The notes beneath the pieces are model-generated. The model was not told the origin of the DNA, made no database searches, and saw only the letters and a program-made list of their open reading frames with translations. Source: Sutterella seckii (GTDB lineage Bacteria > Pseudomonadota > Gammaproteobacteria > Burkholderiales > Burkholderiaceae_F). Taken from it: a stretch of 64,000 nucleotides of DNA. Of this stretch, positions 1 to 9,717 are shown piece by piece. The stretch covers positions 1-64,000 of the forward strand of contig NZ_WEHX01000002.1 of assembly GCF_009183815.1 (NCBI RefSeq), read 5' to 3'. The position numbers were made by a program, and so were the translations under genes. How positions within the stretch are numbered: position 1 is the first letter of the stretch; each line of letters begins with the position of its first letter.

Positions 1-221
1 TCTGTTTTGTCGCTCTTATTTCGCCGGAATTGAAAGAGAAGAATTAAATTCTTTTCTTTCGGCTTCAATAAGCGCGGACTTCGTAAAATTTTTGAGTCTC
101 CGGAATCGTGAAATTCCGGCGCTCCTCAGGAGCTCCTCAAGCTTTCCGATGTTCACACTTATCGGTTCGTTGAATCTGATTTTTAAAGAACTGCGCTGCG
201 TTTAAGCAGCGAAGGATTTGA
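1..221 (-). other. 5' leader of an rRNA operon (partial, runs off the left edge)
   Basis: Read on the minus strand this stretch follows a strong promoter and begins with a boxA-like antitermination element, as in the leader upstream of 16S rRNA in Burkholderiales. The text after boxA (ACCGATAAGTGTGAACAT, about 145-164) resembles the conserved 16S leader of that order. An almost perfect self-complementary segment (32-45 with 47-60) is A/T rich. No reading frame here looks protein-like. The 16S gene itself is not in the window; I infer that it begins just left of base 1. Confidence 0.6.
180..191 (-). promoter_or_regulatory. boxA-like rRNA antitermination element
   Basis: On the minus strand these bases read GTTCTTTAAAAA, close to the rRNA boxA core (E. 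coli TGCTCTTTAACA). It lies about 30 bases downstream of the proximal promoter, after a short hairpin (CGCTGC...GCAGCG, about 193-212). BoxA in nascent rRNA recruits NusB/NusE and suppresses Rho termination. Confidence 0.6.
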
Positions 222-250
222 ATCATATAGAAGTCATATCCTTTTGTCAA
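222..250 (-). promoter_or_regulatory. Consensus sigma70 promoter P2 (rRNA-type)
   Basis: On the minus strand: TTGACA (245-250), exactly 17 bases, then TATGAT (222-227). The -35 is a perfect match and the -10 matches five of six positions. An A/T tract resembling an UP element (AATTTAAAAATTTT, about 264-277) lies just upstream of the -35. With the boxA downstream, this is best read as an rRNA operon promoter firing leftward. Confidence 0.75.
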
Positions 251-327
251 GAGCTCAGGAAGAAAATTTTTAAATTCGCTTCAGAGCTGCTTGTTCTTTG
301 CTGCCTCGTTTCCGAAGCAGGATGCGA

Positions 328-356
328 ATTATGAGGATGAAGAATCGATTTGTCAA
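328..356 (-). promoter_or_regulatory. Consensus sigma70 promoter P1 (rRNA-type), overlapping the end of mobA
   Basis: On the minus strand: TTGACA (351-356), 17 bases, CATAAT (328-333). It sits 106 bases upstream of P2 and shares with it the string CTCTTGACA. The mobA stop codon TGA (353-355) lies inside the -35 hexamer. Tandem P1/P2 promoters are typical of rRNA operons. Confidence 0.7.
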
Positions 357-988
357 GAGTGCGCAAAAAATATTTTTCCGTCCCTCGATGCCGCCTCAAG
401 CTCCTCGTGCGTATTGAGGTTTGCGAAAGCCGACTCATCCGGGAAGGAAACAGCTTCGGCGCCAAGCGTTTTGTACCAGAAGCGGAGTCTGCGTTCATCC
501 GCGTCAATCGACGCTTTTGCAAGCCCCAGACACTCCGTCCTCACGCAGGCGACCGCACTCTGATAGTGGCCGGAGGTCTGCGCGACGAAGGCTTTCGGAT
601 TTCTGCCGTCGTGAAGGGCAAGCTCTTCGGCTTCAGAGAAGCGCTCCACGAGATCCGCCGGGAGCCAGGGCGCGTCGCAAGGAGCGGTAAGCACCCACTC
701 AGTCTGAATGAAGCCGGAAGCATAAGCAGCATCAAGCGCTGCGAGCGGTCCGGGGAAATTCTCCGTACGGTCATGAACGACATACGGTGAAAAAGCCCTG
801 AAGGATTCCGGATCGCGGTTCGCGGAAATAACGAGGCGTGAAGTCTGCGGCCCGAGGCAATCCGCCACCCAGGCAATGAGCGGACGACTATTCATCTGAA
901 GGAGCGCCTTGTTGGCGCCTCCCATCCTCGTAGCTCTTCCGCCCGCAAAGATGAGACCGGTCACATTCTCCTTACGTATTGCACCCAT
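353..988 (-). CDS. mobA: Molybdenum cofactor guanylyltransferase MobA
   Basis: Transfers GMP from GTP to molybdopterin to give the bis-MGD cofactor used by DMSO reductase-family enzymes; cytoplasmic. The 211-residue protein opens with the nucleotidyltransferase signature FAGGRATRMGG (residues 14-24). The next conserved Asp (GGxDK) is Asn here, GGANK. The start at 988 is an ATG with AAGGA five bases upstream; an upstream in-frame TTG at 1042 lacks such support. The gene is divergent from moeA, 87 bases away, so the pair may share a regulatory region. Its stop codon is embedded in the -35 box of the downstream rRNA promoter. A cofactor user, the molybdoenzyme at 48597-50825, lies elsewhere in the window. 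Confidence 0.88.
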   Translation of the reverse strand: MGAIRKENVTGLIFAGGRATRMGGANKALLQMNSRPLIAWVADCLGPQTSRLVISANRDPESFRAFSPYVVHDRTENFPGPLAALDAAYASGFIQTEWVLTAPCDAPWLPADLVERFSEAEELALHDGRNPKAFVAQTSGHYQSAVACVRTECLGLAKASIDADERRLRFWYKTLGAEAVSFPDESAFANLNTHEELEAASRDGKIFFAHS

Positions 989-1075
989 TTCGATCCTTTT
1001 CGATGATTTCCTCAGTGCCGGTACACAGGCTATCCTTCGCAAAAGCCAAAAGCCTTTTTATTAATGAGGCAGCGA

Positions 1076-2320
1076 ATGACCGATTTCATCAGCATCGAGA
1101 AAGTCTACGGCATCCTTGAGGATGCAATTGCACCGGAAGCCTCCGTTGAAAGCTTCCCGCTTGAGAAGGCGCTCGGCCGCGTTCTGGCCGAAACGCTCAC
1201 TTCTCCGGGCGATGTGCCGCCCTTCAATAATTCCGCCATGGACGGGTTCGCGTTTAATCGTGCCGAGCTCGCCCAGGGCGCATCGGTGCGGCTTCTCATC
1301 AGAGGCACTTCCTATGCGGGCACGCCCTGGGAGGGAACGCTTGCTTCCGGGGACGCCGTCCGCATCATGACGGGTGCGGCGACGCCCGAAGGCGCCGACA
1401 CCGTCATTCCTTTTGAACGTACGGAAACAATCGAAGAGAACGGGAATACCTACGTCGTCTTTGAGGCCGGCCGCGTGCGGCCTGCTGAAAACGTCCGCCT
1501 CCGCGGCGAAGAGCTCCGCGCGGGCGACGCCGTCATGGAACCCGGCATCGTGCTCACGTCCGCCTATCTCGGTCTCGCCGCATCACTCGGCCGTGCGGAA
1601 TTGCGCTGCAGGAAGCTCCGGGTTGCCGTTTTCTCTACGGGCGACGAATTGGTGGAACCGGGCACGGCCGTAGCTCTGCCTCCGGGAAAAATCTGGAATT
1701 CGAATTCTTCCGTCATCTCGTCGCTCGTGCGCACCTGGGGAGCCGAAGCCGAAGACCTCGGAATTCTTCCCGATGACCCGGATGTCATCAGGAAGGCGCT
1801 CTCTGAAGCCGCGGCCCGGTCGGACTTTCTGATCGCGAGCGGCGGCGTCGGAGAAGGCGAGCACGACTACACCTCGCGGGTGCTCGCGGAAATGGGGAGC
1901 GGAATCACTCACTATCACGTCAGCATGCGCCCGGGGAAGCCTTTCTCCTTCGGCCGCGTTGCCGGCGAACATGTCTGCTGGTTCATGGCACTCCCGGGAA
2001 ATCCTGTGGCGGCAGCCGTTTCGGCGAAGCTTTTCCTGAGGCGAGCGCTCCGGCTCGCCGCGGGCTCCACGGAACCCCTCGGGCTGCCGGATTTCCCGGC
2101 AATCGCCGCTAAGGACATCAAGGGGCGCACCGGACGCACGGATCTTGTAAGAGGCCGAGCGGACTTCGTTGACGGGGAAATGCGCTTCACGCCCGCGCAT
2201 TCCCAGAGTTCCGGCATGCTGACGACGCTTGCCGGCATGAACGCCATGGCGGTCCTCGATGTGAATACGGACCGCATTGCCGAAGGCGATGCGGTCCGCT
2301 GTCTCAGACTTCTTTCCTGA
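1076..2320 (+). CDS. moeA: Molybdopterin molybdenumtransferase MoeA
   Basis: Inserts molybdate into adenylylated molybdopterin, the last step before nucleotide attachment by MobA. The 414-residue length matches the family (E. coli 411). Recognisable blocks are MTGAATPEGADTVIPFE, the STGDEL strand, the MoCF-binding loop SGGVGEGEHDY (most homologues have SGGVSVG) and the C-terminal LPGNPVAAAV. I chose the ATG at 1076 because GAGG lies six bases before it; an in-frame ATG at 1064 has no ribosome-binding site and would add only four residues. Divergent from mobA. Nothing obvious terminates it before the convergent phosphoesterase, whose stop is only five bases away. Confidence 0.93.
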   Translation: MTDFISIEKVYGILEDAIAPEASVESFPLEKALGRVLAETLTSPGDVPPFNNSAMDGFAFNRAELAQGASVRLLIRGTSYAGTPWEGTLASGDAVRIMTGAATPEGADTVIPFERTETIEENGNTYVVFEAGRVRPAENVRLRGEELRAGDAVMEPGIVLTSAYLGLAASLGRAELRCRKLRVAVFSTGDELVEPGTAVALPPGKIWNSNSSVISSLVRTWGAEAEDLGILPDDPDVIRKALSEAAARSDFLIASGGVGEGEHDYTSRVLAEMGSGITHYHVSMRPGKPFSFGRVAGEHVCWFMALPGNPVAAAVSAKLFLRRALRLAAGSTEPLGLPDFPAIAAKDIKGRTGRTDLVRGRADFVDGEMRFTPAHSQSSGMLTTLAGMNAMAVLDVNTDRIAEGDAVRCLRLLS

Positions 2321-2324
2321 CCGG

Positions 2325-3410
2325 TCAGCTTTTCTGACTCTTTTTACGCTGGAGGCTCATGCGCTTCCAGCGTCCGCCCGGAGCCCGCGCGGCAACTGCC
2401 TCGCCGAGCTCACGGTCGCGGCGGCGTTCGTGCCTCGCCGCTTCAGCGAGCGCCAGGTTCCTGCGTTCAGCCGCCTCGGCAATCCTCACCTCCTGCGCAT
2501 CCTGAGGATCCATCAGAGGCACATGAAGAGCCGCCTTTTCCGCCGGCGGCGTCTCCGACTCCTCCTTCGATTCGAGAGGAGATGAAGGCGCCTTCATCGC
2601 CGCCCCGTGGCCTTCAGCCCAGCTGATCGCGTTCTCGAGCGCCGCAGCCTCCCGGGGATCAAGCTGCGCGGGAACAATCACTTCGCCGGTAAGGCTCGTA
2701 ATCCCGCGGTATCCCACCCCCATCATGAGGATGCCGTGATGGCGCCCGTAGGTGCGATCTTCATGCTGATGCCCGTGGAAAGCCCAGCGTACGCCCAGCG
2801 CTTCCGCCAGCCGGTCGATCGCGGCAAAGCCCTTCCGGTGGCAGGAAGGCGCCTCGTGCGTGACGAGAATATCCGCACTCTGACGCATCAGATTCTGGTA
2901 GACCGACGGAAAGATCGTCGTGCGGTGACGGCGCGGCAGGCCGCCCCGCCACATGTTTCCGAGACCGACGCGCCGGATGAAGCTCGCCGGGCAGAAATAA
3001 TTGGGCGCATCCTCCGGCATCCAGACCTGACCGCGGAAAACCCCGCCGAGTCCGGCAATTCTCAAGCCCGCAACATTCGCCACGCGCCCGTGGAGATTGT
3101 GGGCGGCGAGCGTGCTGCGCCAGATGTTGTCGTAGATCGAGTCCGTATCCGAATCGTGATTGCCCGGAATCCACCAGACGGGACAAACGCTCACAGCCCC
3201 TGCGAGGACGACCTCGAGGGGTGCCGGCGGCTGCATGTCGCCCAGGATGACGATGGCGTCAGGCTTATGCTTAAGCGCAGCTTCGTTGATGTGGTCAAAG
3301 GAGCCGTGCGGATCGCCGCAAAAGAAAATCTTCGGCAGCGTTTTCGGAATGCCGGCTCTGCGATGACGACGGGGACGACGCCTTTTTCTTCTGATTTCTT
3401 CTGTTGCCAT
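2325..3410 (-). CDS. Calcineurin-like metallophosphoesterase with charged tail, substrate unknown
   Basis: The 361-residue protein carries the dinuclear metallophosphoesterase motifs in order: GDPHG (32-36), GDM, GNHD, THEA and GHQH. The first 25 residues are very basic (RRKRRRPRRHRR). The last about 90 residues are Glu/Arg/Ala rich, probably coiled or disordered, and outside the catalytic fold. The fold hydrolyses phosphomonoesters or phosphodiesters; nothing here identifies the substrate (nucleotide, nucleic acid or protein). Its ATG overlaps the stop codon of the upstream WYL regulator by one base (TAATG), so translation is probably coupled and the two products may act together. The basic N-terminus might bind nucleic acid, but that is speculation. 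Confidence 0.75.
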   Translation of the reverse strand: MATEEIRRKRRRPRRHRRAGIPKTLPKIFFCGDPHGSFDHINEAALKHKPDAIVILGDMQPPAPLEVVLAGAVSVCPVWWIPGNHDSDTDSIYDNIWRSTLAAHNLHGRVANVAGLRIAGLGGVFRGQVWMPEDAPNYFCPASFIRRVGLGNMWRGGLPRRHRTTIFPSVYQNLMRQSADILVTHEAPSCHRKGFAAIDRLAEALGVRWAFHGHQHEDRTYGRHHGILMMGVGYRGITSLTGEVIVPAQLDPREAAALENAISWAEGHGAAMKAPSSPLESKEESETPPAEKAALHVPLMDPQDAQEVRIAEAAERRNLALAEAARHERRRDRELGEAVAARAPGGRWKRMSLQRKKSQKS

Positions 3411-4501
3411 TAATCCCGCGAGCCTGCTTTCGTGCTCTCCTTATAGAGAGCGGCGATGCGTTCGGCCTCGCTGCTGACCTGATCGCGCAGTTCCTGAGGT
3501 TCAAGGACCTCAACGCGCGCCCCCCAGCGAAGGATTTCGCCGACGATTTCCGTCGGATCAGAATAGGGGACCAAAAGCATCAGAGAACCGTCATCGAGCT
3601 GCTGAACGCGCTGCTTCGGATGCCAGGCTTCGCGGAGAACGTAATGCGCAGCTCTTCCGTCAAAGTGAAGCCGTGCAGTCTTGATCTCCTTGCCGTGGAA
3701 AATACCGTAGCCCGCGTCGAGCTCTCTCGCTACGTCGTCAAGCACCATGCGCTTCACGCTCGTAGTCAGAATTTCGGCGCTTTCGATGTTTTCGATCTGG
3801 AAGGTTTTGAGCTGCTGCGTGAGATGGCAGAAGGCGTCCACATACCAGCGGTTGCGGTAGTGAACAAGCCTCATGGGCGAGATTTCACGCGTTGAATGTT
3901 CATCCGTACGCCACGAATAGTAGGAAATCCGCACGCGGCGCTTTTCGCAGAGCGCGCACCCGATGGTTTCAAAAGTGGCGGGCTCCTGGAAAACCACGCG
4001 GCGCTCAACCACGCGCACGCGGCGCATGAGCTCCCTCGGGGTCGTGCCGCCGAGCGTGAAGAGCCCGAGCACGCGGGACCTCAGGGGCGGCAGCTCCGTT
4101 GCGAGCGCAGAGGAGCGGTCCACCTCGAGCGCTCCGAGAAGATCGTAGGTCGAGGTGAGAACGAAGAGCTCCTCGGACGAATACCACTGCTTCTTCGCAA
4201 GACGCGAGGCAATGATGTTGGGCCGGGTGGTGTCGTTGCCCTTGGCGGGCATGGCCTTGCCGCCCTTTCCGATGCGGAGCTTTCTTTCCTCAGAGGTCTG
4301 CAGAGCGCCCGAGGCGTAGTAATAGCCGTTGTGGGCGCGGGAATAGCGGATCGGAGCATGGAGCTCATCGCGCATGTACTGCAGATCGCGCTTGATCGTG
4401 GGAGCGCTCACCTTGAGAAGAAGCTCGAATTCCTCGAAGGCAACATAACCCTTCTCGGTCAGCAACTTGTCGATGATCAAGCGGCGCATATTGCTCTTCA
4501 T
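3410..4501 (-). CDS. WYL-domain transcriptional regulator (HTH-WYL-WCX)
   Basis: A 363-residue DNA-binding regulator. Residues about 8-60 form a DeoR/HTH_11-like winged helix (VSAPTIKRDLQYMRDEL). The WYL domain is visible as RNRWYVDAFC around residue 235, and the C-terminal about 90 residues (HYVLREAWHPKQ onward) match the WCX extension. WYL domains bind ligands, often nucleic acids or nucleotides, and control repair or defence genes in several bacteria. The start at 4501 is an ATG with GGGAG nine bases upstream. The gene is coupled to the phosphoesterase by a one-base overlap, the only partner it has. The 261 bases upstream (4502-4762) contain a short GCCGGA/TCCGGC hairpin near 4677-4692 but no gene. 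Confidence 0.85.
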   Translation of the reverse strand: MKSNMRRLIIDKLLTEKGYVAFEEFELLLKVSAPTIKRDLQYMRDELHAPIRYSRAHNGYYYASGALQTSEERKLRIGKGGKAMPAKGNDTTRPNIIASRLAKKQWYSSEELFVLTSTYDLLGALEVDRSSALATELPPLRSRVLGLFTLGGTTPRELMRRVRVVERRVVFQEPATFETIGCALCEKRRVRISYYSWRTDEHSTREISPMRLVHYRNRWYVDAFCHLTQQLKTFQIENIESAEILTTSVKRMVLDDVARELDAGYGIFHGKEIKTARLHFDGRAAHYVLREAWHPKQRVQQLDDGSLMLLVPYSDPTEIVGEILRWGARVEVLEPQELRDQVSSEAERIAALYKESTKAGSRD

Positions 4502-4762
4502 GAACGTAAGCTCCCTTTAGGTAGGCGTCAGATGAACTGCAGGAAGCAAATCCTGCATTTCGGGAGGTCTTCCGTGCGCGCTTCTTTCAAAGCGCCGCCC
4601 GGAGGGGATCTCCCGCAGGGAATTCCTCAAAGCCGGGGAAGCCCGGCCGAGAACATTCCGGTCGAAAACATGATGAAGCCGGAAGAATCCGGCCTCAGGT
4701 GCTGATCATTCTACCGTATGACGAGAAGCTCCCGAGATCTGAAGGCTCCTCAAATGATCCTG

Positions 4763-4783
4763 AAAAACACCACACTGAGGCGT
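4763..4783 (-). terminator. Weak intrinsic terminator after lolA
   Basis: On the minus strand ACGCC, a seven-base loop and GGTGT form a five-pair stem followed by TTTTT. It begins at the lolA stop codon. Confidence 0.4.
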
Positions 4784-5409
4784 CAGGGGGCCTCGAGCAC
4801 CTCAACGCCCTGAGGAACCTTGAATTGAAAACGCGAGCTCTCAGGCTTCGCACTCGCAAACCGCGTGAAGACGATCGTCGTCGTCTGCCCGAAGCTGTCG
4901 TAAAGGCTCAGGACTTCGGGGAACCCGGAACTGCCGAACTTCACCTCCACGCGCTCAAAGCCCCCCTGAGGCTCCTCGGGCGTCAGCGTGATCAGGTCGC
5001 CGGTGCTCTTTTCCGTCCAGCCGGCGGGAAGCTTTCCCGCGCCGAAGAGAAGCGCCGCAGGCGTTTGAGCGAGCGCATCACCCGCGGGCTTCACGGTCAC
5101 CTGCATCAGATCCTCGTCGTAGACCCAGATGGTTTTCCCGTCGCTCACGATTCGCTGGCGCCAGGGCTTTTCATAAAGCCAGTCGAATGCACCAGGGCGC
5201 AGGAAGGCAAACGTGCCTTCCGCGGCATTCGTAATTTTCCCCGTTCGATCCCGGGTTTCCTGGCGAAAGGCGCCTTCGGCTCCGGACACCTGAGCCAGGA
5301 ACTTTTCGAGCACGGCGCTCCCCTCAGCCGCAAGGGAGACCCCGGGGAGAAGCGACCCGAGCGCGGCGAGAAGCAGCGTGCGGCGCGGAAGAAAGAAATG
5401 GTTCGTCAT
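4783..5409 (-). CDS. lolA: Outer-membrane lipoprotein carrier protein LolA
   Basis: Periplasmic chaperone that takes lipoproteins from the LolCDE complex and hands them to the outer membrane. The 208-residue product starts with a signal peptide (basic start, LLLAALGSLLPGVSLA, cleavage near residue 28). It then shows the LolA pattern of aromatic-rich beta strands (FAFLRPGAFDWLYEKPW, IWVYDEDLMQVTV). The ATG at 5409 has GAGG nine bases upstream; an in-frame TTG at 5433 overlaps the ftsK stop and is less likely. It lies 20 bases behind ftsK, the usual arrangement in proteobacteria, so the two are probably co-transcribed. Confidence 0.9.
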   Translation of the reverse strand: MTNHFFLPRRTLLLAALGSLLPGVSLAAEGSAVLEKFLAQVSGAEGAFRQETRDRTGKITNAAEGTFAFLRPGAFDWLYEKPWRQRIVSDGKTIWVYDEDLMQVTVKPAGDALAQTPAALLFGAGKLPAGWTEKSTGDLITLTPEEPQGGFERVEVKFGSSGFPEVLSLYDSFGQTTTIVFTRFASAKPESSRFQFKVPQGVEVLEAP

Positions 5410-5429
5410 CAGAAGACGCCTCGAAAAAA

Positions 5430-7886
5430 TCAATTGCGGTCGGGCACAAGAATCGTGCGCTTGCCCATGGATGAAGGCTTGCTCACCAGGCCAGCCGATT
5501 CCATGGCTTCAAGAAGATTAGCGGCTCTGTTGTAGCCGATCCCGAGGTGGCGCTGCACAAAGGAAATGGAGGCGCGCTTTTCCTCGAGGACAAGCGCCAC
5601 CGCCTTGTCGTAAAGCGGATCGCTTTCGCCCGAGCGCCGTCCGCCCGCATCCCCGGCCTCTGCGCCACCAGCCTCCTCTTCCGTTTCGGTAACGCCCGAC
5701 ACATAGGAGGGAGAGCCTTGTTTTTTAAGCTCCTCAGCAACGCGCGCAACTTCACCGTCCGCCACGAAGCATCCCTGAATGCGGGTGGCGCCGGGTGTGC
5801 CGGGGCGATGGAGCAGCATGTCGCCGTTTCCGAGAAGCTGCTCTGCGCCCGATTCTCCGAGAATCACGCGGCTGTCGGTCGCGGAAGCCACCTGGAAGGA
5901 AATGCGGGTAGGAACGTTCGCCTTGATGAGAGAAGTGACCACGTCGACCGAGGGGCGCTGCGTGGCGAGAATCAGGTGAATGCCCGCGGCACGCGCCTTC
6001 TGGGTGAGGCGCGTGATCTCGCCCTCGACTTCCTTCCGGTTCGTGAGCATCAGGTCGGCGAGCTCGTCGACCACGCAGACGATGTAGGGCCAGGGTTCGA
6101 GATTTTCCGCGAGCGGATCGTCCTTCGCCGCCATCGGATCGCGAATGGGTTCGCCCCTGCGGTTCGCGTCCGCCACCTTTTCGTTGAAGCTCGAAAACTG
6201 CCTCACGCCCACGCGGCTCATGACAGCGTAGCGCCGGTCCATTTCGCCCGTAAGCCACTTAAGCGCGGCGCTCGCCTTATTCATGTCGGTGACGACCGGC
6301 GTCAAAAGATGCGGAATGCCGTTATAAAGCGAAAATTCGAGCATCTTCGGGTCGATCAGGACGAGGCGGAGCTGCGTGGGGTCGTTCCTGAAGAGCATCG
6401 AGAGAATCATCGCGTTGATGCCGACCGACTTGCCCGAACCCGTCGTGCCGGCCACGAGGAGATGCGGCGTCTTTGCGAGATCCATGACGAAGGGCTTCCC
6501 GGCGATGTCCTTGCCGATTGCGAGGGTGAGCGCTGAACGACTCTTTTCAAAGGCTTCGCTCTTGATGATTTCCTTGAGGCGAACCATTTCGCGGACAGGG
6601 TTCGGCACCTCAAGTCCCACATAGCTCGTTCCGGGAACTGAGAGCACGATGCGCACCGCCTGCACGCCGAGCGCGCGGCGCAGGTCGTCGCGCACGTTTT
6701 CGATCTGAGATCCCTTCACGCCGGCGCCGGGTTCGAGCCAGTACTGCGTGATGACGGGTCCGGGCTGAGCGCCCATCACTTCCGAATCGATCCCGTAGCT
6801 CTTCAGCTTCGCGACGATGAGGCGGCTCGTCATCTGAATCGTTTCCTCATCGGTGCCGCGCCGCGCGGGATCCGCGTCGTCAAGGAGCATGAGGCTCGGC
6901 CGCTCGGAAGACGAGGACGTCTCCTTCGGGCTTCTCGTCGTCAGCACTTCCTCGGGGAAGAGCGACGCACCGGAATTCAAAGCCTCGGACGAAGGCTTCA
7001 CAATCTCGATTTCCTGGGAAAGCGCTGAGGGCTCATACACCGGAATATCAACCCGGGGCCCCTCCGGCGCATCCTCGCCGGACTCAAGGTTCATCTCTTC
7101 CCCGGGCTTTTTGCGGCTCAGACGGGAAAGAATCCGCTCATCAATAAAACGGCCGATTTTTTCCGCCGCGTCGGTCCAGGAAAAATCCATCAGGAGCGAA
7201 ATCCCGATGGCGGCAAGAAGGAGAAAGACGACGAGCGCAACCCCGGCGCCGACATAATGCATGACGGCGTAAGCCAGAGTATTGCCGAGAATGCCGCCCG
7301 GATTCCCGGGGAGCATCACGGGGGACTTGGCAATCCGCATGGCTTCGAACGCCGTCGATCCGATCATGAGGGCGCAGAGACCGAAAAAGGCCGTGAACTT
7401 TGGCGGATTGATGCGCTCGGGGTTGGTCTCGCCGCGCTCCGCTCTCAATTTCGAACGGAAGGCAAAGAAAGCAACCATGACGAGGCCGAGCACGAACCAC
7501 CAGGCGGAAAGACCGAAAATCCCCAGCAGGAAATCCGCGCACCAGGCGCCCCAGACGCCGCAGAAATTCGCTGGCGTTCTGGCCGTTGCAACTGAAAAGG
7601 CCGGATCGTCGGGAGAATACGTGCCGAGCGCAAGCGCAAGGAGGAGCGCAGCGGGAACGGAGAACGCCCAGCTTCTCTCCCAGAGAAAGCGTGCGAGGCC
7701 GATGAAGGCTTCTGCGAAGCGCTCTCTCATTTCGCGGCGAGCCTGAGCCCTGCGGGCCTTTCTTTCCGCATCGGCCTCAGCGCGCTCGAGCGCCTCCACG
7801 GCCCTCGCGGAATCGAATTTTTCTTCCTCCGCCACGCCGGACTTCGAATTTTTCGTGCCCTTTGCGCGGGCGTTCTTCTTCGCCAT
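5430..7886 (-). CDS. ftsK: DNA translocase FtsK
   Basis: Septum-anchored ATPase that pumps chromosome termini apart and activates XerCD at dif. The 818-residue protein has a basic N-terminal tail, four membrane segments (about 72-92, 115-142, 164-182 and 210-232), a charged linker to about 345, and the RecA-like motor. The motor shows Walker A GTTGSGKS (480-487) and a second acidic strand VVDELADL (605-612), followed by TQRPSVDVV. The winged-helix gamma domain that reads KOPS sequences is residues about 755-818. The linker is short compared with E. coli FtsK, as usual in betaproteobacteria. It is divergent from trxB across 150 bases. Only 20 bases separate it from lolA. Confidence 0.96.
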   Translation of the reverse strand: MAKKNARAKGTKNSKSGVAEEEKFDSARAVEALERAEADAERKARRAQARREMRERFAEAFIGLARFLWERSWAFSVPAALLLALALGTYSPDDPAFSVATARTPANFCGVWGAWCADFLLGIFGLSAWWFVLGLVMVAFFAFRSKLRAERGETNPERINPPKFTAFFGLCALMIGSTAFEAMRIAKSPVMLPGNPGGILGNTLAYAVMHYVGAGVALVVFLLLAAIGISLLMDFSWTDAAEKIGRFIDERILSRLSRKKPGEEMNLESGEDAPEGPRVDIPVYEPSALSQEIEIVKPSSEALNSGASLFPEEVLTTRSPKETSSSSERPSLMLLDDADPARRGTDEETIQMTSRLIVAKLKSYGIDSEVMGAQPGPVITQYWLEPGAGVKGSQIENVRDDLRRALGVQAVRIVLSVPGTSYVGLEVPNPVREMVRLKEIIKSEAFEKSRSALTLAIGKDIAGKPFVMDLAKTPHLLVAGTTGSGKSVGINAMILSMLFRNDPTQLRLVLIDPKMLEFSLYNGIPHLLTPVVTDMNKASAALKWLTGEMDRRYAVMSRVGVRQFSSFNEKVADANRRGEPIRDPMAAKDDPLAENLEPWPYIVCVVDELADLMLTNRKEVEGEITRLTQKARAAGIHLILATQRPSVDVVTSLIKANVPTRISFQVASATDSRVILGESGAEQLLGNGDMLLHRPGTPGATRIQGCFVADGEVARVAEELKKQGSPSYVSGVTETEEEAGGAEAGDAGGRRSGESDPLYDKAVALVLEEKRASISFVQRHLGIGYNRAANLLEAMESAGLVSKPSSMGKRTILVPDRN

Positions 7887-7892
7887 CGGTAA

Positions 7893-9005
<1,113 letters not shown>

Positions 9006-9031
9006 TCAATTCATTTTCAGATCCATAAAAA

Positions 9032-9694
9032 ATGGCTCAGTATCACGATCTCTCTGATCTCAAGAAGCTCTCGCGCGACCTCAAGGCTCAGGCCAAGGCC
9101 GCCGAAGAGGCCAAGAAGAAGGCGCTTGCCGAATCAAGGAAGCTGAACGAAGCGGGCGACGCCTTCCGTGCGGCGATGAAGGAACTCGGGGTGAGCCCGA
9201 AGGACGTCACGCGCGGCCGCGTGGTGAAGCCCGTTCTGAAGCCCCAGCCCGTTGCCCGGCAGCATGAAGCCGAAAAGCAGGAGGTGCTCGAGGCTTCGCT
9301 TTCCGACGAATGCGATCCGGTGGTGTTTCTGGAGAGCGAGGACGGCCTCATGTTCCGGCGTCCCGACGTGCCGCCTGAAATCCCGAGGCGCCTCTACCGC
9401 GGCGAATGGACGGTCCAGGCCCACATCGACCTTCACGGACTCTTTGTCGACGAGGCGCGCGAAGCGGTCGCGAAGTTCCTCCGGAACGCGCAGATCCGCG
9501 GCGACCGGTGCCTGAGGATCGTCCACGGCAAGGGCTACAACTCCGAGGGCGGCCACAGCGTCCTGAAGGAAATGGTCCGCCGCTGGCTCAAGCAGCGCTC
9601 TGAAGTGATGGCCTTCGTCCAGGCGCCGCCGCACGACGGCGATGCGGGCGCAGTCATCGTGCTTCTTGATCAGAAGCGGCGCTTCACGCCCTGA
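9032..9694 (+). CDS. Smr-domain protein (putative endonuclease)
   Basis: A 220-residue protein with a lysine/alanine-rich helical N-terminus (residues 10-45) and a C-terminal Smr domain (about 128-215). The Smr hallmarks are DLHG in the first strand and the HGKG loop. Smr domains of the YdaL/SmrA type bind or nick nucleic acids; in E. coli SmrA is a DNA endonuclease, while SmrB acts on mRNA at collided ribosomes. Which role applies here cannot be read from sequence. The ATG at 9032 has no clear ribosome-binding site. It sits 26 bases after trxB and 23 before the TRIC gene, so is probably co-transcribed with both. Confidence 0.85.
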   Translation: MAQYHDLSDLKKLSRDLKAQAKAAEEAKKKALAESRKLNEAGDAFRAAMKELGVSPKDVTRGRVVKPVLKPQPVARQHEAEKQEVLEASLSDECDPVVFLESEDGLMFRRPDVPPEIPRRLYRGEWTVQAHIDLHGLFVDEAREAVAKFLRNAQIRGDRCLRIVHGKGYNSEGGHSVLKEMVRRWLKQRSEVMAFVQAPPHDGDAGAVIVLLDQKRRFTP

Positions 9695-9717
9695 TCACAA
9701 CTAAAAAGGAGACCCGC

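Noticed and set aside
353-1042. Longer mobA from TTG at 1042
   Set aside because: ATG at 988 has AAGGA at good spacing and fits the family N-terminus.
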